A stretch of DNA of 64,000 nt, taken from positions 8,184,001-8,248,000 of the forward strand of contig NZ_AP028461.1 in the NCBI RefSeq assembly GCF_033097365.1, written 5' to 3'. A program made the position numbers and the translations under genes. Position 1 is the stretch's first letter, and each line of letters begins with the position of its first letter. Shown piece by piece: positions 54,001-63,072 of this stretch. This stretch comes from Actinoplanes sichuanensis. GTDB taxonomy: Bacteria; Actinomycetota; Actinomycetes; Mycobacteriales; Micromonosporaceae. The notes below the pieces were generated by a model. It was not told where the DNA came from, made no database searches, and saw only the letters and a program-made list of their open reading frames with translations.

Positions 54001-57000
54001 TCAGACGGCGGTGACCGTCACCACGACCTGCTCGCCGTCGCCCACCTCACCGGCGAAGCCGTCGGTCAGCTCGGCGAACTCGAGCGCAGTGGCGAGCGTC
54101 TCACCGGCGACGAAGTCCCGGAACGTCTCGACCGCGGCCCGGACCGCCGGCGACGCCGACAGCACGAGCGTGATGCGGTCACTGACGTCCAGGTCGGCGT
54201 CCCGGCGGGCCTGCTGCACGACGCGGATCACGTCGCGGGCCAGGCCCTCGGTGGCCAGTTCGGCGGTGACGACGGTGTCGAGGACCACGACACCACCACC
54301 GGCCGGCAGCGGCGCGGAGTTCTCCACGTCGGCGGCGACCAGCTTCAGCTCGTACTCCCCTTCGGCCAGAGTGACGCCGGCCGCGACCGGGGCACCGTCG
54401 ACGAGCTCCCACTCACCGGACTTGACCGCCTTGATCACCTGCTGGACCTGCTTGCCGACCCGGGGGCCGAGGGCCCGCGGCACGACGGTCAGGACCTGCT
54501 GGCAGTACGCTGCGACGTCGTCGGTGAAGACCACGTCCTTGACGTTCACCTCGTCCTTGACCAGGTCACCGAGTCCGGTCAGCCGACTTCCGTCAGCCGT
54601 CGCCACGGTGAGCGACGCCAGCGGCAGCCGGACCCGCAGACCCTTCGCCTTGCGCAGCGACAGGGCGGCCGAGGCGACGTCCCGGATCGCGTCCATCGAG
54701 GCGACCAGCTCGTGGTCGGCCGGGAACGCGTCCGCCGAGGGCCAGTCGGTCAGGTGCACCGAACGGCCGCCGGTCAGGCCACGCCAGATCTCCTCGGTGG
54801 TCAGCGGCGCGAGCGGCGCCACCACCCGGGTGACCGTCTCCAGCACGGTGGCGAGGGTGTCGAACGCGTCCTCGTCGCCCTCCCAGAACCGGTCCCGCGA
54901 GCGGCGCACGTACCAGTTGGTCAGTGCGTCGAGGTAGCTGCGGACGCTCGCCGCCGCACCCGAGATGTCGTAGTCGTCCATCTGCCGTTGCACGTCGCTG
55001 ACCAGCTCGCCGGTCTTGGCGAGGATGTACCGGTCGAGCAGGTGCTGGGAGTCGGTGCGCAGGCGGGCTTCGTGGCCTGAGGCGTTCGCGTACAGGCTGA
55101 AGAAGTACCAGACGTTCCAGAGCGGCAGCAGGACCTGGCGCACCGAGTCACGGATGGCCGGCTCGGTGACCGGCATGTCCCCACCCCGGAGCACCGGCGA
55201 CGACATCAGCATCCAGCGCATGGCGTCCGAGCCGTACGTGTCGAACACCCGGTACACGTCCGGGTAGTTCCGCAGCGACTTGGACATCTTGCGCCCGTCC
55301 TCGCCCAGCAGGATGCCGTGGCTCAGGCAGTTACGGAACGCGGGCCGGTCGAACAGCGCCGTGGCCAGCACGTGCATGGTGTAGAACCAGCCGCGGGTCT
55401 GCCCGATGTACTCGACGATGAAGTCGCCCGGGTAGTGGTGCTCGAACCAGTCCTTGTTCTCGAACGGGTAGTGCACCTGGGCGAACGGCATCGACCCGGA
55501 CTCGAACCAGCAGTCCAGTACCTCGGGGACACGGCGCATCGTCGACTGCCCGGTCGGGTCGTCCGGGTTGGGCCGGGTCAGCTCGTCCACGTACGGCCGG
55601 TGCAGGTCGGTGACCTTGACCCCGAAGTCGCGCTCCAACTCCTCGTAGGAACCGTAGACGTCGACGCGCGGGTACTGCGGGTCGTCCGACTTCCACACCG
55701 GGATCGGCGAGCCCCAGAACCGGTTCCGGGAGATCGACCAGTCACGGGCGTTGGCCAGCCACTTGCCGAACGAGCCGTCCTTGATGTGGTTCGGGGTCCA
55801 GTTGATCTGCTGGTTGAGCTCGACCATCCGGTCCCGGAACTTCGTCACCGCGACGAACCAGGACGACACCGCCTTGTAGACGAGCGGGGTGTCGCAGCGC
55901 CAGCAGTGCGGGTACGAGTGGACGTACGCGTCGTGGCGCAGCACCACGCCACGTTCCTTCAGCACGGCGATCACCGGCTTGTTCGCGTCGAAGACCTGCA
56001 GGCCCTGGAAGTCCGGGACCAGCGAGGTGAAACGGGTGTGCTCGTCGACGGTCACCACGGTCGGGATCCCGGCCGCGTTGCAGGCGTTCTGGTCGTCCTC
56101 ACCGAAGGCCGGGGCCATGTGGACGACACCCGTACCGTCCTCGGTCGTGACGAAGTCGGCGCCGAGAACCTGGAAGGCGTTCTCCCCGGCAGGCTCCACG
56201 AGGAAGTCGAACAGCGGCGTGTACCGGCGGCCGACCAGGTCCGCGCCCTTGACCACGCCGACCTGCTGGTAGCCCTCCAGTTCCTTCGCATAGGCGCCGA
56301 CCCGGCCCGCACCGACGATGAGTTTCTGCCCGCTCTCATCGGCCAGAACCGCGTAGTCGATGTCCGGGCCGACCGCGAGCGCCAGGTTCGACGGCAGCGT
56401 CCAGGGCGTCGTGGTCCAGACCGCGATGTCCTCGCCGGTGTCCAGACGGAAGCGAACCGTCAGGGCCGGGTCGGTCCGGTCCCGGTAGACGTCGTCCATC
56501 CGGGTCTCGGTGTTCGACAGCGGGGTCTCACAGCGCCAGCAGTACGCCAGAACCCGGAAACCCTCGTACACCAGGCCCTTGTCGTGCAGGGTCCGGAAGG
56601 CCCACATGACCGATTCCATGTACGCCGGGTCGAGGGTCTTGTAGTCGTTCTCGAAGTCCACCCACCGGGCCTGCCGGGTGACGTACTTCTCCCAGTCCTT
56701 GGTGTAGGCCAGCACCGACGCCCGGCAGGCCTCGTTGAACTTCTCGATGCCCAGGTCGACGATCTGCGCCTTGCTGGTGATGCCGAGCTGCTTCTCGGTC
56801 TCCACCTCGGCGGGCATGCCGTGGGTGTCCCAGCCGAACCGGCGCTCGACGTGCCTACCTCGCATCGTCTGGTAGCGCGGGACCAGGTCCTTCACGTACC
56901 CGGTGAAGAGGTGCCCGTAGTGCGGCAGGCCGTTGGCGAACGGCGGGCCGTCGTAGAAGACGTACTCGTTGGAGCCGTTCTCGCCGGCCGGATTGCGGTT

Positions 57001-57117
57001 GACGGACGCCTCGAACGTCTTGTCCTCGGCCCAGTGGTCGAGGACGGCACGCTCGACCGCGGGCAGATCCGGGCTCGCCGGAACGCCCGTGGCGTCGGTG
57101 TGTTTCGGGTAGGCCAT
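54001..57117 (-). CDS. ileS: Isoleucyl-tRNA synthetase
   Basis: A 1038-residue class I synthetase: HIGH-type [13 protein letters not shown] near residue 57, the CP1 editing domain with the [11 protein letters not shown] motif, KMSKS in [10 protein letters not shown] (about 615) and an extended C-terminal region without the zinc-binding Cys of the E. coli enzyme. Size and C-terminus resemble the eukaryote-like, mupirocin-tolerant IleRS2 group seen in mycobacteria (family knowledge). ATG 57117 gives [11 protein letters not shown]; the upstream part of the longer frame is the T-box leader. Translation is likely controlled by that T-box. Confidence 0.96.
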   Translation of the reverse strand: MAYPKHTDATGVPASPDLPAVERAVLDHWAEDKTFEASVNRNPAGENGSNEYVFYDGPPFANGLPHYGHLFTGYVKDLVPRYQTMRGRHVERRFGWDTHGMPAEVETEKQLGITSKAQIVDLGIEKFNEACRASVLAYTKDWEKYVTRQARWVDFENDYKTLDPAYMESVMWAFRTLHDKGLVYEGFRVLAYCWRCETPLSNTETRMDDVYRDRTDPALTVRFRLDTGEDIAVWTTTPWTLPSNLALAVGPDIDYAVLADESGQKLIVGAGRVGAYAKELEGYQQVGVVKGADLVGRRYTPLFDFLVEPAGENAFQVLGADFVTTEDGTGVVHMAPAFGEDDQNACNAAGIPTVVTVDEHTRFTSLVPDFQGLQVFDANKPVIAVLKERGVVLRHDAYVHSYPHCWRCDTPLVYKAVSSWFVAVTKFRDRMVELNQQINWTPNHIKDGSFGKWLANARDWSISRNRFWGSPIPVWKSDDPQYPRVDVYGSYEELERDFGVKVTDLHRPYVDELTRPNPDDPTGQSTMRRVPEVLDCWFESGSMPFAQVHYPFENKDWFEHHYPGDFIVEYIGQTRGWFYTMHVLATALFDRPAFRNCLSHGILLGEDGRKMSKSLRNYPDVYRVFDTYGSDAMRWMLMSSPVLRGGDMPVTEPAIRDSVRQVLLPLWNVWYFFSLYANASGHEARLRTDSQHLLDRYILAKTGELVSDVQRQMDDYDISGAAASVRSYLDALTNWYVRRSRDRFWEGDEDAFDTLATVLETVTRVVAPLAPLTTEEIWRGLTGGRSVHLTDWPSADAFPADHELVASMDAIRDVASAALSLRKAKGLRVRLPLASLTVATADGSRLTGLGDLVKDEVNVKDVVFTDDVAAYCQQVLTVVPRALGPRVGKQVQQVIKAVKSGEWELVDGAPVAAGVTLAEGEYELKLVAADVENSAPLPAGGGVVVLDTVVTAELATEGLARDVIRVVQQARRDADLDVSDRITLVLSASPAVRAAVETFRDFVAGETLATALEFAELTDGFAGEVGDGEQVVVTVTAV

Positions 57118-57335
57118 TCTGGTGTTCCCCTCAAGCAGTTCACATGACGTGACTGCGAGGACGAGCTCGTAGTGAGCCCGCGGTACCACCTCGCTTGACG
57201 GGTTGACCCCGCCCGCTCATTCGCCGGATTGCCTGCGCGGTCCGGTGTCCGCCCGGTTCTACTGGGGCTGCCTCGGTGCGGCGACCCGTTCTTCCGGAGG
57301 CTCCCCGGTGATGGCCGGTTCAAAGCCTGCGTGCG
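57118..57335 (-). promoter_or_regulatory. Isoleucine T-box riboswitch (translational type)
   Basis: On the minus strand the leader contains the short stem I typical of actinobacterial ileS T-boxes, GGCCATCACCGGGGAG, with specifier AUC at 57312-57310, then CCTCCGGAAGAAC, and the T-box bulge TGGTACCGCGG (57188-57178) that pairs with the NCCA end of uncharged tRNA-Ile. Downstream complementary segments end at the GAGGGG ribosome binding site instead of a U-run terminator, so control should be of translation initiation. A TATCGT -10 hexamer lies at 57345-57340. Confidence 0.92.
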
Positions 57336-57374
57336 GACAACGATACCGGCCACCCTCGGATTCCCTCATCCGCA

Positions 57375-58901
57375 TTACCGCTCGGGGTGCAGCGTCCTCG
57401 ACCAGAGCGCCGTACCGTCCCGATCGCGCAGGTGAACGGTCAGGTCACCGGACCCGCCGTCGATCTCCACCTCACCGAAATGCTGGAAGCCCAGGGCCGG
57501 CGAGGTGTTCGCGACCGGCGGGGCGTTGATGAAGACGGCCTCCGGCCCGAACGTGGCGTCCAGGACGTTCGGCCCGAAGGCGCCGGCGTGCGCGGGCCCG
57601 GAGACGAACTCCCAGAACGGGGTGAAGTCCGGCACCGCCGCCCGCGCCGGGTCGTAGTGGTGCGCGGCGGTGTAGTGCACGTCGGCGGTGAGGAAGACGA
57701 TGTTGCTCACCCGGTGCCGGTGCGCGGCCCGCAGCACCTCGGCGAACTCCAGCTCACGGCCCTTCGGCGCGCCCGGGTCGCCCTGGGCCACGCCCTCCTG
57801 TGCGGTCGCGCCGTCCGGCACGACCAGGCCGAGCGGCAGGTCGGCGGCGATCACCTTCCAGACGGCCCGGCTGCGGCGCAGGCCCTCGATCAGCCATTCA
57901 CGCTGCTCCCGGCCGAGCAGGCCACGGGACGGGTCGGCGTACGTGTTGCCGTCGTTGGGGTCCTTGACGGTACGCATGTCCAGCACGAACACGTCGAGCA
58001 GCGGGCCGTACGGGATCCGCCGGTGGATGGGCGCGGCGACGGCGCCGAGCGGAAGCCATTCGAGGTAGGCCTGCCGGGCCCGGGCCGCGAGGACGTCCAC
58101 CCGCTTCTTGGTGTAGCGGACGTCGGTCAGGATCTCGCCCGGGTACCAGTTGTTGGTGACCTCGTGGTCGTCCCACTGGTTGATCTGCGGTACCTCCGCG
58201 GCGAACCGGCGGTAGTGCTCGTCCAACAGGTTGTAGGCGTACTGGCCGCGGAACTCGTCGAGGGTCTCGGCGACCTTCAGCTTCGCGTCGGTGAGCACGT
58301 TGCGCCACACCCGGCCGTCCGGGAGGGCCACGGTCTCGGTGAGCGGGCCGTCGGCGTACACCGTGTCCCCGCTGTGCAGCAGGAAGTCGGGCTGCCGCAG
58401 CCGCATCGACTCGAAGATCCGCATCCCGCCGAAGGCGGGGTCGATGCCCCAGCCCTGCCCGGCGACGTCACCGGTCCACAGGAACCGGATGTCGCGGCGA
58501 CGGTCCGGCGCGGTGGTCAGCTCGCCGCTGATCGGGGCGCCGAACAGTCCGGGCCGGTCCAGGCTCTCCACCCGGACCCGGTAGAAGATCCGTTCGCCGG
58601 CGGGCAGGTTGCGCAACCGGACCTTGCCGGTGAAGTCGGTGGCCGGAGTGACGACCGGGCCGCGCAGCACCCGCGAGCCGCGGAAGTCGGGCCGCCGGCT
58701 GGTCTGCACCCAGAGCCGGCCGGGGCGGTCGGCCCGGCTCCAGACGACGGCCGAGTCCGCGGTGGCGTCGCCGCTCTGCACGCCGTGGGTGAGCCGCGGC
58801 CGGGTGCCGCCGGCGGAGAACGCGGGGGCTTCCAGGGCCAGGCCCGCGACGCCGCCGGCCATGCCGGCCCGCAGCAGATCACGCCGGGAGATCGAGGTCA
58901 T
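57375..58901 (-). CDS. phoD: PhoD-type alkaline phosphatase/phosphodiesterase, Tat-exported
   Basis: A 508-residue protein with a twin-arginine signal (ISRRDLLRAGMAGGVAGLAL), an N-terminal Fn3-like domain (THGVQSGDATADSAVVWSRA) and the metallophosphatase core: LHSGDTVYADG, NQWDDHEVTNNW and FLTADVHYTAAHHYDP supply the metal ligands expected for PhoD (Fe/Ca). It is exported folded and releases phosphate from esters. The start is 59 bases from the divergent regulator's GTG. No PHO-box repeats are obvious upstream. Confidence 0.92.
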   Translation of the reverse strand: MTSISRRDLLRAGMAGGVAGLALEAPAFSAGGTRPRLTHGVQSGDATADSAVVWSRADRPGRLWVQTSRRPDFRGSRVLRGPVVTPATDFTGKVRLRNLPAGERIFYRVRVESLDRPGLFGAPISGELTTAPDRRRDIRFLWTGDVAGQGWGIDPAFGGMRIFESMRLRQPDFLLHSGDTVYADGPLTETVALPDGRVWRNVLTDAKLKVAETLDEFRGQYAYNLLDEHYRRFAAEVPQINQWDDHEVTNNWYPGEILTDVRYTKKRVDVLAARARQAYLEWLPLGAVAAPIHRRIPYGPLLDVFVLDMRTVKDPNDGNTYADPSRGLLGREQREWLIEGLRRSRAVWKVIAADLPLGLVVPDGATAQEGVAQGDPGAPKGRELEFAEVLRAAHRHRVSNIVFLTADVHYTAAHHYDPARAAVPDFTPFWEFVSGPAHAGAFGPNVLDATFGPEAVFINAPPVANTSPALGFQHFGEVEIDGGSGDLTVHLRDRDGTALWSRTLHPER

Positions 58902-58960
58902 ACTGTGATACTTATCGATCGAAAATGGCGCTCTGGTGGCCGTTCCCTAAACTCCCTGGT

Positions 58961-59959
58961 GTGATCCGGATCGAGTTGGACGACCCGACGCTGTCGCGTA
59001 CCCGGATCGCGATCAGCCCGCTGCTGGAGACGGTGTGCAGTCTCTGGCTGGTGGCCCGCGATCCGGCCGGGCTGCCGTGGCCGTTCGCCGACTGGGTGCG
59101 GCGGGCCCGCGACATCCCGCTGCCCGCACCCGCCCAGCTCTATCTGCACCTACCCCGGCGGATGCCCGACTTCGTCGCGCCGATACCGCTGACCTCGGCG
59201 CCGACCATCGAGGAGCAACTGGAGCTGCTGCGCCGTACCCCGGTCGAGGTGATCGACGCGCAGCTCGCCACCCACCAGCGGGACGGCCGGCTGCCCGAGC
59301 ACCTGCGACCGTTCCGGGACGACCCGGAGACCGCCCTCGACCGGCTGGCCGACGGCCTGGCCACCTGGTGGGACGCGGCGGTGGCGCCGCGCTGGCCGGC
59401 CATGCGGGCCGCGCTGGACGAGGAGGTGCTGCTCCGGGCCCGGGCGCTGGCCGCCGACGGGCCGGACGCACTGCTCTCCCGGCTGCACGAGCGGATCATC
59501 TGGGAGCGGCCGGTGCTCACCCTGATCAAACGGCTGGACGCCGGGTTCACGGTGACCGGCAGCCGGGTCCTGCTGGTGCCACTGATCTTCTCGCGCGGCG
59601 GGATGCTGTGCTCGACCGACGATCCCGACACACAGATGGTCACCTACCAGTCCCGGGGCGCGGCGTTGCTGGCCGACAGCCCGGCCCCGGCGCCCGACGA
59701 CCGGCTGGCCCTGCTGATCGGCCGGGGCCGGGCCACCGTGCTGCGCGCCCTGGTCACCCCGGCCACCACGACCGGGCTGGCGGCCGTGCTGGGCCTGGCG
59801 ATGAGCACCGTCTCCGAGCACCTGGCCCATCTGCAGGCGGCCGGGGTGGTGCATCGGCGGCGGGCCGGGCGACGGGTCCTCTACGGCCTGGAACCGGCCG
59901 GTCTCGCTCTGGTGAACCTGCTGGGCGAGGATTCGGCCCGCACCGAATTCGTTTCCTGA
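58961..59959 (+). CDS. ArsR-type regulator with N-terminal DUF5937 domain
   Basis: A 332-residue protein. Residues 1-250 form the DUF5937-like domain (RIELDDPTLSRTRIAISPLL, start of the family pattern) and residues about 245-325 a winged helix of ArsR type (TTTGLAAVLGLAMSTVSEHL, then AGVVHRRRAGRRVLYGL). No metal-binding CxC is seen, so the signal is not obviously metal. GTG 58961 lies 7 bases after TAAACT (58948-58953), suggesting a leaderless transcript. The ABC exporter genes begin 30 bases downstream and are the likely target. Confidence 0.82.
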   Translation: MIRIELDDPTLSRTRIAISPLLETVCSLWLVARDPAGLPWPFADWVRRARDIPLPAPAQLYLHLPRRMPDFVAPIPLTSAPTIEEQLELLRRTPVEVIDAQLATHQRDGRLPEHLRPFRDDPETALDRLADGLATWWDAAVAPRWPAMRAALDEEVLLRARALAADGPDALLSRLHERIIWERPVLTLIKRLDAGFTVTGSRVLLVPLIFSRGGMLCSTDDPDTQMVTYQSRGAALLADSPAPAPDDRLALLIGRGRATVLRALVTPATTTGLAAVLGLAMSTVSEHLAHLQAAGVVHRRRAGRRVLYGLEPAGLALVNLLGEDSARTEFVS

Positions 59960-59988
59960 CATCGGCCGAGTTCTCTAGTTTTCCGGGC

Positions 59989-60966
59989 ATGGAAAGCGAC
60001 TACGCCATCGAGGCGGAGGGTCTGCGCCGCTCCTACCGGTCCCGGACCGGCTGGCTGCGGCCACGCCTGACTACGGTCGACGCGGTCCGCGGCGTGGACT
60101 TCACGGTTCGCCGCGGCGAGCTGTTCGGCCTGCTCGGACCGAACGGCGCCGGCAAGACCACCACCATCAAGATGCTCAACACCCTGCTCATCCCGACCGG
60201 CGGAACGGCCCGGATCTGCGGTTTCGACGTGGAAAGACAGACCCGGGAGGTACGACGGCGGATCGGGTACGTGTTCGGCGGTGACCGCGGCCTCTACGAC
60301 CGTCTCTCCGCGCTGGACAATCTCCGTTACTTCGCCGAGTTGTACGGGGTGCCCGCCCGCGACCAGAAGCGGCGCATCGCCGAACTGCTCGACCTGGTCC
60401 GACTGGCCGGCCGAGAGCAGGAGCGGGTGGAGGGCTACTCGCGTGGCATGCGGCAGCGGCTGCACATCGCCCGTGGACTGCTGCACTCGCCCGAGGTGCT
60501 GTTCCTCGACGAGCCGTCGATCGGCGTCGACCCGGTCGCCGCCCGCGAGCTGCGCCAGACCGTGGCCAACCTGGCCGCCACCGGCACCACGGTGTTGTTG
60601 ACCACCCACTACATGGCCGAGGCGGACGAGCTCTGCGACCGGATCGCGGTGATCGCCGACGGCCGGATCCAGGCTCTCGGGACACCGACCGAGCTGCGCA
60701 GCCGGGCCGACGGGCGCCGGGTCGTCGAGGTGGAGGCGTACGGCGTGCCGGACACCGCGCTGGCCGCGCTGCGGGACCTACCGGGCGTACGGGAGACCGC
60801 GGTCGAGACCCGCGGTTCGCTCCAGGTCCTGACCGTGCAGTCGGACGCACACGTGGACGTGCAGGGCGACGTGCTGCGCGAGCTGGCCGGGATCCGGCTG
60901 GGCCGGGTGGACAGCCGGGAACCGACCCTGGAGGACGCGTACGTGACGATCGTGAACGCGTCATGA
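59989..60966 (+). CDS. ABC transporter ATP-binding protein (DrrA-like)
   Basis: A 325-residue ABC ATPase: Walker A GPNGAGKTT (about 50), Q-loop region as FGGDRGLYDRLSALDN, signature YSRGMRQRLHIARG, Walker B VLFLDEPSIGVD, H-loop TTHYMAEA, and a C-terminal DrrA-type domain ending in REPTLEDAYVTIV. The Q-loop Gln appears replaced by Gly in YVFGGDRG, a pattern seen in some DrrA-like pumps. ATG 59989 is 7 bases after TAGTTT (59976-59981), so it may have its own leaderless start. It powers the two permeases downstream. Confidence 0.92.
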   Translation: MESDYAIEAEGLRRSYRSRTGWLRPRLTTVDAVRGVDFTVRRGELFGLLGPNGAGKTTTIKMLNTLLIPTGGTARICGFDVERQTREVRRRIGYVFGGDRGLYDRLSALDNLRYFAELYGVPARDQKRRIAELLDLVRLAGREQERVEGYSRGMRQRLHIARGLLHSPEVLFLDEPSIGVDPVAARELRQTVANLAATGTTVLLTTHYMAEADELCDRIAVIADGRIQALGTPTELRSRADGRRVVEVEAYGVPDTALAALRDLPGVRETAVETRGSLQVLTVQSDAHVDVQGDVLRELAGIRLGRVDSREPTLEDAYVTIVNAS

Positions 60967-61733
60967 GGACCCTGCGGATGCTCCTGATGGGCACCCTGAT
61001 GCACGCCAAGCACCTCAGCCGGTCGCCGTTCGAGATCGCGATCTCGCTGGTCGTACCGGTGGTGCAGGCGGTACTCGCGGTCTACCTGTTCCGGTCCGGC
61101 GGCGAGCAGGACCGGCTGCTGCAGGCCGCGGTCGGCGCCGGGCTGATGGGCGTGTGGTCGTCGGTGCTCTTCGGCTCCGGCGGCGCCATCCAGAACCAGC
61201 GCTGGCAGGGCACCCTCGAAATGATCATGATGGCGCCGCGGCGGCCGGTCGTGGTGATCCTCCCGCTGACCATCGCCACCGGGATCACCGGCACCTACTC
61301 GCTGCTGGCCACCCTGATCTGGGGGCGGCTGCTGTTCGGCATCCGGCTCGACTTCGCGCACCCGGTCGCGTTCCCGATCGCCGCGGTCGTCTGCATCGTC
61401 GCGCTCGGCATGTTCGGGCTGCTGCTGGCCTCCACGTTCGTGCTGATGCGCAACGCCAACGCGCTCGCCAACGTCCTCGAATACCCGGTGTGGCTGGTCT
61501 CCGGCATGCTCGTGCCGCTGACCGTGCTTCCCGTCTGGACCGGCCCGATCGCCGCGGTGCTGCCCACCACGTGGGGTGCCCGCGCCCTGCACGAGGCCAC
61601 CACCGGCGGACCGGTCTGGCCGTCGGTCGCGATGTGCCTGGTGATCAGCGGGATCTGCCTGGCTCTCGGCGCGGCCGCCCTCTCGGTCGTCGAGCGACGC
61701 GCCCGCGCCACCGCCACGTTGGCCCTGGCATGA
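60963..61733 (+). CDS. ABC-2 type permease, first subunit
   Basis: A 256-residue membrane protein with six predicted helices, including FEIAISLVVPVVQAVLAVYL, IAAVVCIVALGMFGLLLAST and CLVISGICLALGAAALSVVE, and the ABC-2 coupling segment NQRWQGTLEMIMMAPRRP. Its ATG overlaps the ATPase stop (ATGA). With the next gene it forms a heterodimeric exporter of unknown substrate. Confidence 0.88.
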   Translation: MRTLRMLLMGTLMHAKHLSRSPFEIAISLVVPVVQAVLAVYLFRSGGEQDRLLQAAVGAGLMGVWSSVLFGSGGAIQNQRWQGTLEMIMMAPRRPVVVILPLTIATGITGTYSLLATLIWGRLLFGIRLDFAHPVAFPIAAVVCIVALGMFGLLLASTFVLMRNANALANVLEYPVWLVSGMLVPLTVLPVWTGPIAAVLPTTWGARALHEATTGGPVWPSVAMCLVISGICLALGAAALSVVERRARATATLALA

Positions 61734-62515
61734 GCGGGCTGCGTCTGGTGACGGTCGGCGGCATGATCGCCTACCGAGCCCTGTTCAACTGGACCCGCCC
61801 GGCGCTGTTCGTCGGCACCCTCTTCGTCGGGCCGCTGTTCCAGCTGCTCTTCTTCGCCTACCTGGGCCGGCAGCTGCGGGTCGGCGACGACCAGTTCTTC
61901 CTGGTCGGCAACGCGGTGCTGACCGCCTCGCTGGCCTGTGTGTTCGGCGGGACCATGGCGGTCGCCAACGAACGCCGCTTCGGCACGCTGGGCCACGTTC
62001 TGCTGTCGCCACGCAGCCGCACCGCGATCTTCTGGGGACGCGTTCTGCCGTACGCCGGAAACGGGCTCTTGATCTCGGTCTTCACGCTGACCGTGGCGTC
62101 ACTGATGCTCGGCCTGCGGATCCCGCCCACCGCACTGCCCGGTCTCGCGCTGGCGATGGCGGCCGGCTCGCTGGCCTGTGGCTTCTTCGGGCTGACGCTC
62201 GGCACGCTGGGCCTGCGGTTCCGCGACGTCTTCGTCATCTCGAACGTCGCGGTGGCCGTCCTCCTGCTGCTCACCGGGGTGAACGTGCCGCCCGGCAACC
62301 TCCCACCGTGGATGGTCACCGTCGGGCAGGGCCTGCCGATCACGCACGCGGCGGAAGCGGCCCGCATGCTCGCCGCCGGGCGCGGCCTCGACGCGGCCGC
62401 GCCCGTGATCGGGCAGGAACTGCTGGTCGGAGCGGTCTACGCGGTCGTGGCCGCGGTGCTGCTCAAGTTCTTCGAGGCCGAGTCCCGGCGCCGGGCCAGC
62501 CTGGACACGCTTTAG
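61730..62515 (+). CDS. ABC-2 type permease, second subunit
   Basis: A 261-residue membrane protein with six helices ([40 protein letters not shown] and others) and the coupling segment [19 protein letters not shown], parallel to its partner. Start overlaps the previous stop (ATGA) and its end overlaps the convergent ndk stop by 4 bases. ATPase plus two different permeases is the layout of Drr/ODR-type drug or lipid exporters. Confidence 0.88.
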   Translation: MSGLRLVTVGGMIAYRALFNWTRPALFVGTLFVGPLFQLLFFAYLGRQLRVGDDQFFLVGNAVLTASLACVFGGTMAVANERRFGTLGHVLLSPRSRTAIFWGRVLPYAGNGLLISVFTLTVASLMLGLRIPPTALPGLALAMAAGSLACGFFGLTLGTLGLRFRDVFVISNVAVAVLLLLTGVNVPPGNLPPWMVTVGQGLPITHAAEAARMLAAGRGLDAAAPVIGQELLVGAVYAVVAAVLLKFFEAESRRRASLDTL

Positions 62516-62928
62516 AGCTTGGGGAACCAGAGGGCCAGCTCGCGCTCGGCACTCTCCGGCGAATCGGAGGCGTGCACCAGGTTCTCCCGGTTGGAGAGAG
62601 ACAGGTCACCACGGATCGTGCCGGCGGCCGCCTTGCGGCCGTCGGTCGCGCCGATCATCGCGCGGACCACCTCGATCACCGAGTCACCGGTGAGGACCAG
62701 GGCGGCCAGCGGGCCACTGGTCATGAACTCCTTGAGCGGCGGGTAGAACGCCTTGTCCACATGCTCGGCATAGTGGGCGTCGGCCAGCGACTCGTCCATC
62801 GTGCGCAACTCCAGCGCCTCGACGATCAGGCCCTTACGCTCGAAACGGGACAGAATCTCGCCGAGCAGGCCGCGGCGCACCGCGTCCGGCTTGATCAGGA
62901 CGAGCGAACGCTCGGTGGTGCTGGACAC
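62512..62928 (-). CDS. ndk: Nucleoside diphosphate kinase
   Basis: A 138-residue kinase: [20 protein letters not shown] start and the active-site [15 protein letters not shown] with the phosphorylated His (about 117). It equalises nucleoside triphosphates using ATP. Upstream GGAGGAACTGC provides the ribosome binding site for the start at 62928. Confidence 0.97.
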   Translation of the reverse strand: MSSTTERSLVLIKPDAVRRGLLGEILSRFERKGLIVEALELRTMDESLADAHYAEHVDKAFYPPLKEFMTSGPLAALVLTGDSVIEVVRAMIGATDGRKAAAGTIRGDLSLSNRENLVHASDSPESAERELALWFPKL

Positions 62929-63072
62929 GCAGTTCCTCCGTTACAAGGGCAGACACGCGGGGGTTCAGCCTATCGGTACCGGGAACCAGGCGAGCGGCGA
63001 TGTCCGGACTGCCGCACTTTCGCGGACGCACCGCCGGGTCATAACCTGACGGGAACTACCGGGAGGTCCACA

